Below, piece by piece: positions 18,170 to 25,611 of a stretch of 64,000 nt of DNA (its first letter is position 1; each line of letters starts with the position of its first letter). A program made the translations under genes and the position numbers. The notes below the pieces were generated by a model, which saw only the letters and a program-made list of their open reading frames with translations, was not told where the DNA came from and did no database searches. The stretch spans positions 1-64,000 of the forward strand of contig CAJQOL010000001.1 of assembly GCA_905479925.1 (NCBI GenBank). The letters run 5' to 3'. The stretch comes from an uncultured Kangiellaceae bacterium (GTDB taxonomy: Bacteria > Pseudomonadota > Gammaproteobacteria > Enterobacterales > Kangiellaceae).

Positions 18170-20232
18170 TTATTCTGCTGACAAAGAACTTGCTGGCGCG
18201 TAACAGTCTTGCACTAGCCATAATCGCTTCGGCGGTACTTATGGGGGCTTTTTCAAGCTTAAGTTACCGTCAGTTTCTCTATTTGCAAAGTCAGAATATT
18301 AGTCAGCTATCGGTATTTAATGAAGTTATTCAACCACTGTCCGGTTTAGCATTGCTTCTGCAGCTAGTCACTCTTTGCATTGCTAGTTCGTTACTGGTGC
18401 CACACATGGCTGCCCAAGGTCAAAAGTCGATTTTAGTAAACGCTTCAATAAGTGCTGGACGGCGTTTATTAATGTTTGCTTTGCCTACATTGTTAGCTAG
18501 TTTATTACCGCTGTTCTATTTTATGGTTATTGCGGTTAGTTATTGGTTAGCAAGTGACCTTGATGGTTGGTTGTTGGTTTCAAGCAGTATAGGGTTGGTG
18601 GCGGCGAGTTGTTTTTTTTGTGTGGTAGCGGTTACCATAAGTTTTCTTTTAAGAACGCCATTGATGGCATTATTAGCTTCCATTTTTACTTCGGCACTTA
18701 TTTTATTATTTGACGAGTGGCTGAGAAACCTTGTTGCTGAAACGAGTCCATTTCTTGAGTTTTTCTATCATTTGCGAGGCGGCCTAATAAGCCCATTTGA
18801 AGTACTTAAGTTGGCTCTTTGGTTAATGTTATTTATCGGTTTGGCTTTTACCGCAGTATCTCGTTATTCGAATGCTAATGATGGCGCTGGGAAGCGCTAT
18901 ATGATGTTCGCTGTTTGTGGTATTACGCTGTTATCGATATTCGTTGCTATTCAGCGCAGTGACTTTTTTGATGCTAGCAATTCTGTTACTTCTCGCAATT
19001 CACTCAATTTTAGATGGGATATAAGTCAGGAAAAACGAGACTCGCTACAGCAACAGTGGATTGAACAAATTGAACAAGTGAATCAGCCCATCAAAATTAC
19101 GGCGGTTATTGACGACGAAGAAAACCATGATGAAATAAAAAGAGCCGTGGATATTCTATCGCAGCATCATGCAGATATAGAGTTAAGCTTTTCTTCTCGC
19201 CAAAAACTTTCGGTTAATTCCGAGTTTGCTGGCGAGTTTGTCGCGATATCCGTCGGTAAACAACAGCAAAATATTGCTTACCCTTTTAATCAAACCGCCA
19301 AACATGTTTTAACAAAGTTAATTGTCCAATTAACGACGCGCAGTGGTCACTGGATTAACTTTATTGAAGGTCATGGAGAAGCTTCACCTTTTGGAAAAAC
19401 AAGCCGAGACTTAAGTAGCTTTTACGACACCCTAAAATCCCTAGGATGGCCGGTTGCAGTTCAGAATTTGAGTAGGCAGCCAGTGATCAGCAGTAATACA
19501 AAATTGTTAGTTATAGCGGCCAGTGAAAAGCGTTGGCTTTCGAGTGAAGTAGACTCTGTAATGCAGTATTTGCATAAAGGGGGAAACCTATTGGTACTTC
19601 GGGAACAAGGGGATCAATTACCGGCGGCAATAGAGGATTTCACTCAGGTAGCCAAGGTGAAAGGAACATTAATAGATTGGCAAGGATATCAAAGCGGTAC
19701 GCCGCATCCCGCTATTTTAATTATTGATCAGGTTTTAGAGCACCCGGTTAATACTGGCATTAAGAGTTTCTTAGCGTTTCCTTGGAGTACCGGATTGAGG
19801 CTTAAGTTAGCGCAGCCTGACTATAGTCAGCAGCCGATTCTTGTTACCCATAAAGGCGTTTGGAATGAATATAATAGCCAAGCGGAAACCCTTTCTTTTG
19901 ACGCGCAGCAAGGAGAATTGCAACAGTCATTTGTTTCAGCGTTTGCCATCAGTCATCGAACCAATAACCAGAAAATGGTGGTGGTAGGTGATGCTAGTTT
20001 TATCTCCGACGCGGCGGTTAATAATTATTCGAACCGACAGTTTTCATTGAACTTGATCAGTTATCTTTCCTCCGAGTCAATAACCGAAGAAAATCAGGTT
20101 TATCAAGATAACGCGATACGAGTAAACACTTTTGGCCATTGGCTTTTTAGCTGGTTTTTTGCATTTTTGATTCCCGGCATTTTAGCGCTTGTTTATTTCG
20201 TTATTAAATTACGTTTTAGGAAACTAATTTAA
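18166..20232 (+). CDS. ABC permease fused to GldG-like auxiliary domain
   Basis: A 688-residue protein. Residues 1-250 hold about six hydrophobic segments of an ABC-2-type permease (GldF-like). Residues 270-640 form a soluble, probably extracytoplasmic domain resembling the GldG/ABC_transp_aux family (KITAVIDDEENHDEIKRAVD, HWINFIEGHGEASPFG, NLLVLREQGDQ, VVVGDASFISDAAVNNY). A final span lies at about 655-682. In Bacteroidetes GldF and GldG are separate proteins of a gliding/secretion complex; here one chain carries both. The substrate is unknown. The gene overlaps the ATPase gene by 4 bp and is 2 bp from the next gene. Confidence 0.75.
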   Translation: MIILLTKNLLARNSLALAIIASAVLMGAFSSLSYRQFLYLQSQNISQLSVFNEVIQPLSGLALLLQLVTLCIASSLLVPHMAAQGQKSILVNASISAGRRLLMFALPTLLASLLPLFYFMVIAVSYWLASDLDGWLLVSSSIGLVAASCFFCVVAVTISFLLRTPLMALLASIFTSALILLFDEWLRNLVAETSPFLEFFYHLRGGLISPFEVLKLALWLMLFIGLAFTAVSRYSNANDGAGKRYMMFAVCGITLLSIFVAIQRSDFFDASNSVTSRNSLNFRWDISQEKRDSLQQQWIEQIEQVNQPIKITAVIDDEENHDEIKRAVDILSQHHADIELSFSSRQKLSVNSEFAGEFVAISVGKQQQNIAYPFNQTAKHVLTKLIVQLTTRSGHWINFIEGHGEASPFGKTSRDLSSFYDTLKSLGWPVAVQNLSRQPVISSNTKLLVIAASEKRWLSSEVDSVMQYLHKGGNLLVLREQGDQLPAAIEDFTQVAKVKGTLIDWQGYQSGTPHPAILIIDQVLEHPVNTGIKSFLAFPWSTGLRLKLAQPDYSQQPILVTHKGVWNEYNSQAETLSFDAQQGELQQSFVSAFAISHRTNNQKMVVVGDASFISDAAVNNYSNRQFSLNLISYLSSESITEENQVYQDNAIRVNTFGHWLFSWFFAFLIPGILALVYFVIKLRFRKLI

Positions 20233-20234
20233 CA

Positions 20235-20771
20235 ATGAGTAACAAAAACAACCAAAAGCAATGGCTGAATATTGTCATAATTACCATTTCAACGCTGATT
20301 CTCGCGTTGACGCTTTTGGGGCGCTTTATTGAAAAAGGTGTTGATAAAGCCGAAAATAAATTGGCAGCGCAATCCTCCGAGCAAAGCGCTCAGCAAGCGA
20401 TAACCGAAGAAGCGAGTAACCATTTGGTAAAAATAGACTTTGGCAGATATCAATGGTCGCTCATTGAGAAGGAGTGGCGCGCTGCGCCCGCTGGCGAAAG
20501 TGTGATTGATATGAATTCGGTTATCGAGCGTTGGCAATTAGTCTTGGATGAGCCACTTGCCGAGGGGGTTGAAGATGTGGTTATTGAGCCGTCGAAAGGG
20601 CAAATGGTATTACTTTATTTATCGAATAGTGAAATGCCTTTAGTCGTAAAAATAGAAACAGGTAGTAAAGCAGGGCAAGCAGGGCTACTGTTGTCTTTCG
20701 TCGCGCACGAGCAGTTTGTATGGCTACCGGAGACACAATGGCGACAATTGGTGCCAATCAATGAAGGTTAA
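20235..20771 (+). CDS. Membrane-anchored protein of the GldFG-type transporter operon
   Basis: A 178-residue protein with one N-terminal membrane helix (residues 11-32), a Gln/Ala/Glu-rich linker and a C-terminal globular part containing YQWSLIEKEWRAAP and EQFVWLPETQWRQL. I do not recognise the family. In many gammaproteobacteria the equivalent slot after GldF/GldG-like genes holds a longer DUF4340 protein; this one may be a shortened or divergent version. It starts 2 bp after the permease stop, so it is very probably part of the same complex. Confidence 0.7.
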   Translation: MSNKNNQKQWLNIVIITISTLILALTLLGRFIEKGVDKAENKLAAQSSEQSAQQAITEEASNHLVKIDFGRYQWSLIEKEWRAAPAGESVIDMNSVIERWQLVLDEPLAEGVEDVVIEPSKGQMVLLYLSNSEMPLVVKIETGSKAGQAGLLLSFVAHEQFVWLPETQWRQLVPINEG

Positions 20772-20863
20772 ACGCTTTTACCCCGTATTTTACAGTTCTA
20801 CGGTAATCTAAACTCTATGGGCTTGCGTATTTTCAGACTGTTGAATCAAAATGAGACTTAATT

Positions 20864-21673
20864 ATGCCTGAACTACCAGAAGTTGAAACTACTCGTCGAG
20901 GTATAGAGCCTTACGCTAAAGGTCAGCGTATAGAGAAGGTTATAGTGCGCGAAAAACGATTGCGCTGGCCGGTCGATGAAAATCTCTCAGCGCAGCTATC
21001 GGGTCGTCAAATTACATCGGTAGAGCGACGCGCAAAGTATTTGTTGCTAGCCACTGATATTGGCGAAGTTATGATTCATTTAGGTATGTCTGGCAGCCTT
21101 CGAATTATTGAACAGGAAAAGCCAAAAAAGCACGATCACCTCGATTTGGTTCTTTGCAATGGTAAAACCATCCGCTTTAACGATCCTCGCCGTTTTGGTA
21201 GTGTTCTGCTTGCCCCCGCAGGACAGCAACATAAGCTATTGGCTAGTCTAGGTGTTGAGCCGCTGCTGGATGAGTTTAATATTGATTACCTTTGGCCTCT
21301 CGCTAAACAGCGCAAACTACCGATAAAAGCATTCATTATGAATAACCAGGTGGTCGTTGGGGTTGGCAATATTTACGCCCAGGAAGCGCTATTTTTAACC
21401 GGCATTCACCCTGGTCGTGCCGCTAACAGAATTTCTAAAAAGCGACTAGAAAGCTTAATTGAAGCTATTAAACAAGTATTAGCGAAAGCAATTGAGGCGG
21501 GGGGGAGCAGCCTAAAAGACTTTACGGGAGCAGACGGAAAACCTGGCTATTTTCAGCAGACCCTTAACGTATATGGTCGACAGGGCGAAGCTTGTGTTGT
21601 TTGCAGTAACCCCCTCAAACAGTTGACGATTGGCCAGCGCAATACCGCCTTTTGTTCTCATTGCCAAAGATAA
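20864..21673 (+). CDS. mutM: Formamidopyrimidine-DNA glycosylase
   Basis: Bifunctional glycosylase/AP lyase that removes 8-oxoguanine. PELPEVETTRRGI gives the catalytic N-terminal proline and Glu. The beta-hairpin lysine region RRAKYLLL, the helix-two-turn-helix VGVGNIYAQEALF and the C-terminal zinc finger CxxC...CSHC (about residues 245-268) are all present. At 269 residues its length is normal. It is separated from rpmG by an epimerase-like gene. Confidence 0.97.
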   Translation: MPELPEVETTRRGIEPYAKGQRIEKVIVREKRLRWPVDENLSAQLSGRQITSVERRAKYLLLATDIGEVMIHLGMSGSLRIIEQEKPKKHDHLDLVLCNGKTIRFNDPRRFGSVLLAPAGQQHKLLASLGVEPLLDEFNIDYLWPLAKQRKLPIKAFIMNNQVVVGVGNIYAQEALFLTGIHPGRAANRISKKRLESLIEAIKQVLAKAIEAGGSSLKDFTGADGKPGYFQQTLNVYGRQGEACVVCSNPLKQLTIGQRNTAFCSHCQR

Positions 21674-21681
21674 CCTAAGTG

Positions 21682-22401
21682 ATGAAAAACTATAACTACG
21701 TACAAGTTGGAAGTGGTAGGCTCGGACAGGCAATAATCAACGCGTTGCAAAACAGTCAACCTCTGAATAAACTCTCAGAAACTCCGGTACTCGCCAGAAT
21801 AGACGCAACTCATGGGCTGTTTTTTAATAAATTATCGGAATTAATAGCTGAGCCTATACATATTGAACTGTTGGTGATTTGTATTGCGCCCGGTCGCCCC
21901 GCGAAGTGGCAATGGAATGATATTTTACAAGGTATCACTGCACAGGTTGAAAAGGGCCTTATAACTATAGATAAGGTGGTTTACATATCTTCAACTCGCG
22001 TTTATGAGGGCTATCAGACAGGGTTGGTTTACGCTAATAATAAACCTTTGGCAAACTCGGAAAGAGCCTCTGCGCTAGTGGTAGCCGAGGGTTGTATTAC
22101 TCGCTTAGCTAAATCAGTATTAATTGTGCGTTGCGCTGGGTTAAACGGGCCGCAATATGAGGTTTATAGCCAAAGTCTTCAACAGTCATCAAGTCGTATG
22201 CGTTTTGCGGTTACTGTTGCTCAAATCGGCGATGATATAGCTAACTATCTAGCTAAACCTTTGAGTGGACAGCATTGTTTACTATTGACCGATGGTTTTG
22301 CGTATGTGGATGGAACATCAATCGATATTGCCAAGCTTAACCAACAACAACTGGGTCATTTAGCGAAAAAATACCGAGTATTGATAAAAAGCAGCTGCTA
22401 G
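21682..22401 (+). CDS. NAD(P)-binding epimerase-like protein (YeeZ-like)
   Basis: About 239 residues with an N-terminal Rossmann start (YNYVQVGSGRLGQAI) and VVYISSTRVYEG, the Ser-Thr-x-x-x-Tyr stretch of short nucleotide-sugar epimerase relatives such as YeeZ. The active-site lysine of classical SDRs is not evident, so catalysis is uncertain. A GTG at 21679 directly precedes the chosen ATG at 21682. It lies 8 bp after mutM in the same direction, probably one transcript ending at the hairpin at 22427. Confidence 0.65.
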   Translation: MKNYNYVQVGSGRLGQAIINALQNSQPLNKLSETPVLARIDATHGLFFNKLSELIAEPIHIELLVICIAPGRPAKWQWNDILQGITAQVEKGLITIDKVVYISSTRVYEGYQTGLVYANNKPLANSERASALVVAEGCITRLAKSVLIVRCAGLNGPQYEVYSQSLQQSSSRMRFAVTVAQIGDDIANYLAKPLSGQHCLLLTDGFAYVDGTSIDIAKLNQQQLGHLAKKYRVLIKSSC

Positions 22402-22426
22402 CAGCGTTTGGTGGATAGAAAGCAAA

Positions 22427-22446
22427 AAACCCGGAAGACCGGGTTT
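22427..22446. terminator. Bidirectional terminator between epimerase-like gene and rpmG
   Basis: AAACCCGG, loop AAGA, CCGGGTTT. It has A-rich and T-rich flanks, so it can serve the plus-strand mutM transcript and the minus-strand rpmBG transcript that converge here. Confidence 0.8.
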
Positions 22447-22509
22447 CTTAGAGGCTACTCGTAATGTATTGGTAATCCTTACTTTTAGTAAGCTACCAAA
22501 CAAAAATCA

Positions 22510-22665
22510 CTATTTGATTTTTGCTTCTTTGTACATAACGTGCTTACGAACAACTGGATCGTACTTTTTGAATTCCAATTTGTTCGGAGTGCTTCTTTTG
22601 TTCTTATCTGTAGTATAGAAGTGACCAGTACCAGCAGATGAAACTAATTTAATTTTATCTCTCAT
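22510..22665 (-). CDS. rpmG: 50S ribosomal protein L33
   Basis: A 51-codon gene. It reads [20 protein letters not shown] and ends [15 protein letters not shown], matching bacterial L33 over its whole length. It has no zinc-ribbon cysteines, so it is the C-minus form. It lies 11 bp after rpmB, the usual pair. Confidence 0.97.
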   Translation of the reverse strand: MRDKIKLVSSAGTGHFYTTDKNKRSTPNKLEFKKYDPVVRKHVMYKEAKIK

Positions 22666-22676
22666 GATGCTTTTCC

Positions 22677-22913
22677 TTAAACCTTAATGCCATTTTGACG
22701 AACAGTTGCTAGAACCGCGTCAATGCCTTTCTTATCGATGATACGCATGCCTTTTGCAGAAACGCGTAATTTAACAAAACGGTTTTCACTTTCTACCCAA
22801 AAACGATGAGAGTGAAGGTTTGGCAAAAAACGACGACGTGTGCGGTTTTTTGCATGGGATACATTATTTCCTGCTACTGGTCGCTTACCGGTAACCTGAC
22901 ATACTCGTGACAT
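22677..22913 (-). CDS. rpmB: 50S ribosomal protein L28
   Basis: 78 residues starting [20 protein letters not shown] with the conserved [10 protein letters not shown] and the C-terminal [14 protein letters not shown]. The start at 22913 is set by homology and by an AGAGG Shine-Dalgarno nine bases upstream; the frame opens a little further but that part is not ribosomal-protein-like. Confidence 0.97.
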   Translation of the reverse strand: MSRVCQVTGKRPVAGNNVSHAKNRTRRRFLPNLHSHRFWVESENRFVKLRVSAKGMRIIDKKGIDAVLATVRQNGIKV

Positions 22914-23188
22914 GACTTTAGCCTCTTCTTTACAAATTTCTATCAAAAATTATTCTTCAATAAGCCACGGATTTTAGCTTTCCGTACACTCAAAAAATTC
23001 TTTTTTATGGCCATTGTGACCAAGGCGACATCGCAACTCTAAAACGCTGCTTTTCCTTCCTGTCGCGGAAAGGGCGCACTTTATACCAAAATCGAGCTGA
23101 CAATACAACAAAATCGGTCAAATATTGCTCTTAGAAGCGATTTTTTCGTGATCGAACGAAGATCTTCGCAAATGATGGAGCCTAGCCC

Positions 23189-23866
23189 CTAAAGTTGGTC
23201 CAATTCAGCAAGTGATACCACCTGTTTTCCTGCGACGATTAAATGGTCTAATAAGCGTACATCGATAAGCGCCATCGCAGACTTAATTTGCTGGGTAATG
23301 TTGATATCAGAAACGCTTGGTTCAGTAACTCCTGATGGGTGATTATGACAAACGATTAAAGCCGCCGCATTATGCTTAAGACATTGCTGAACAATGACTC
23401 GGGTATGAACCGACGCCGCGTTTATAGTTCCAGAGAATAATGCCTCATAAGCTACCACTTGGTGCTGATTATTGAGAAATAGTGCCACAAACTGCTCATT
23501 AACCTGGCCTGTAAGCTTTTGTTTTAAAAAGTTTTTAACCTGTTCTGGGTTCTCGATAGCATCTTGTAAACTAATTTGTTCGTTTGTGAATCTTAAGCTC
23601 ATTTCTAAACTAGCTTGTAGCTGGGCATATTTTGCTTTTCCAAGCCCCTTTATTTCACAAAATTGTTGTTCGGTTGCGACAAGCAAGCCTTGTATTGAGC
23701 CAAAGTAGCCAATGATCTCCTGGGATAATTTAATGACATTCTTACCTTTGGTGCCGGTTCTAAGAAATATGGCCAATAATTCAGCGTCTGAAAGTGCAGA
23801 GGCTCCGCGCTTTAAGAGTTTTTCACGGGGTTTTTCGTCGTCTAGCCAAGAATCAAGGTAGGTCAT
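23189..23866 (-). CDS. radC: RadC family JAB-domain protein
   Basis: 225 residues. An N-terminal helix-hairpin-helix-like part (PREKLLKRGASALSDAELLAI, given as a landmark of the family) precedes a C-terminal JAB/MPN metalloprotease-like domain with HNHPSG and a downstream Asp (VSD). The exact role is unsettled; the old link to recombination repair was withdrawn for E. coli. The ATG at 23866 is preferred to upstream codons because of AAGGAA seven bases ahead. The position between rpmB and coaBC is conserved in gammaproteobacteria. Confidence 0.93.
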   Translation of the reverse strand: MTYLDSWLDDEKPREKLLKRGASALSDAELLAIFLRTGTKGKNVIKLSQEIIGYFGSIQGLLVATEQQFCEIKGLGKAKYAQLQASLEMSLRFTNEQISLQDAIENPEQVKNFLKQKLTGQVNEQFVALFLNNQHQVVAYEALFSGTINAASVHTRVIVQQCLKHNAAALIVCHNHPSGVTEPSVSDINITQQIKSAMALIDVRLLDHLIVAGKQVVSLAELDQL

Positions 23867-24246
23867 AACAATTCCTTTTGTTATATCAAAGTCATGTAGC
23901 ATTGATGGTTTTTTGATTGCCACTTAACCACAATGGTTAAGGATATAGATACTAGCGTTAGGTTAATTTTTTATCTGTAGGAAAATTGCTATAAAAAGAG
24001 TGAGAAATCATGGTTTTAGTTTGCTATGATTGAAGTAAGTAAGTGATTAGTTCGGCTGTATAGGCTTGTTTAATTGGCTAGTATTCAGTTTTCTTGATAA
24101 ATTTGCTTCATTTTCTTAGTATGAAAATTTCAATTAGCGTAGCAATGCTAGCGCTTGAGCTTGGCTGTAGGTCTTTTCAACGACAGTCAGCGATCGAGAA
24201 TTGAGCCAATAATAATAAGTCGTCCACCGACGATAATGTTTGGAAC
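23867..24246. other. Divergent radC/coaBC intergenic region
   Basis: 380 bp holding the two divergent promoters. The only structure I can point to is a 7-bp dyad with 3-nt loop, TTAACCA-CAA-TGGTTAA (23924-23940), about 60 bp upstream of radC. No small gene is evident. Confidence 0.45.
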
Positions 24247-25479
24247 GTGGTTTTGTCAAAAATAGTCCCTCAAAAAAAGATAAGAATTTTGCTTGGTGTT
24301 TGCGGTGGAATCGCGGCATACAAATCTGCAGATTTAGTGCGTCGGTTGAAAGAGCGTGATTTTGATGTGCGAGTAATAATGACCGAGTCCGCCGCCGAGT
24401 TTATAACCCCAATGACCTTACAGGCTGTATCAGGTTATAGCGTTCACGACGCGCTATTTGACCGAGAGGCAGAGGCGGCTATGGGGCATATTGAGCTTGC
24501 CAAATGGGCGGATTGGATATTAATAGCCCCGGCTACCGCTAATACTATTGCTAAGCTTTCAGTTGGAATATGTGATGATCTGTTATCGACCGTAGTGGTT
24601 GCTAGTTCGGCAAAATGTTTTATCGCTCCAGCTATGAATCAACAAATGTGGGCTAGCTCGGTTACTCAAGAAAATATTAGTAAATTAGTAAGCAGGGACT
24701 GTCACGTTCTAGGGCCAGCTAGTGGTGAGCAAGCTTGTGGTGATGTTGGTTTTGGAAGGATGTTAGAGCCTCTTGAGATAGCAGAGCAACTTGTTGACTA
24801 TCAACAAGGACAAGGCTCAAACTCGTTACCGAGTAATGGGCTGGCAGGTAAGCGGGTTTTAATAACTGCAGGACCTACCGTAGAAGCAATCGATCCCGTT
24901 CGATTTATCTCTAATCATAGTTCGGGGAAGATGGGTTATGCATTGGCTAAGGCAGCGCAAAAGCAGGGCGCTCATGTCACTTTGGTATCGGGACCTGTTA
25001 ATTTAACAACCCCCTATGCGGTAGATAAAGTAGACGTAATAAGTGCACAGGATATGTTGAGTGCCGTTAAAAATAGGCTTGTCGGTTGTGACATTTTTAT
25101 TGGGTGTGCGGCGGTCGCAGACTATACGCCAGTAGATGTTGCCACTCAAAAAATTAAGAAAAACGATAATGATATGCAATTAACTTTAAAGAAAAATGCT
25201 GACATCATTAGCTGGGTTGCCGCTCAATCTAAAAAGCCGTTCGTAGTTGGTTTTGCTGCAGAGAGTGAAAACTTGCAACAGTTTGCTAAATCGAAGCTAG
25301 AAAGAAAAAAGCTCGATATGATTTGCGCTAACGATATCAGTGAGCCTTCCTTAGGGTTTAATAGCGATAATAATAGAATTCTTATTCTTGATAAGAAAGG
25401 TGTGCAATTACAGTTACCGGCGGCATCAAAGGAAAAGATAGCCAGCGATATAATTCAGCAGGTAAGTGACAGGTTGTAA
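24247..25479 (+). CDS. coaBC: Phosphopantothenoylcysteine decarboxylase/synthetase
   Basis: Bifunctional enzyme of coenzyme A synthesis. The CoaC half (1-190) has GHIELAKWAD with the catalytic His, the PAMNQQMW substrate clamp and GEQACGDVGFGRM with the flap Cys. The CoaB half (200-410) starts LAGKRVLITAGPTVEAIDPV (landmark) and contains SNHSSGKMG. At 410 residues it has the usual length. The start is not certain: GTG at 24247 is used, and TTG at 24253 is an alternative. dut, which follows coaBC in both E. coli and Pseudomonas, is absent here. Confidence 0.96.
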   Translation: MVLSKIVPQKKIRILLGVCGGIAAYKSADLVRRLKERDFDVRVIMTESAAEFITPMTLQAVSGYSVHDALFDREAEAAMGHIELAKWADWILIAPATANTIAKLSVGICDDLLSTVVVASSAKCFIAPAMNQQMWASSVTQENISKLVSRDCHVLGPASGEQACGDVGFGRMLEPLEIAEQLVDYQQGQGSNSLPSNGLAGKRVLITAGPTVEAIDPVRFISNHSSGKMGYALAKAAQKQGAHVTLVSGPVNLTTPYAVDKVDVISAQDMLSAVKNRLVGCDIFIGCAAVADYTPVDVATQKIKKNDNDMQLTLKKNADIISWVAAQSKKPFVVGFAAESENLQQFAKSKLERKKLDMICANDISEPSLGFNSDNNRILILDKKGVQLQLPAASKEKIASDIIQQVSDRL

Positions 25480-25611
25480 TGAATGAAATTATCGGTTGAT
25501 TAATATTGACCATAGTCGTTAACGATGACCGTAATAGAATCGATGATTTTTTCTAGAAAATAGTGTTTTTGAAATTGATTTTTGAAAGTGTTTTGATTGG
25601 CGGAGAACTTA

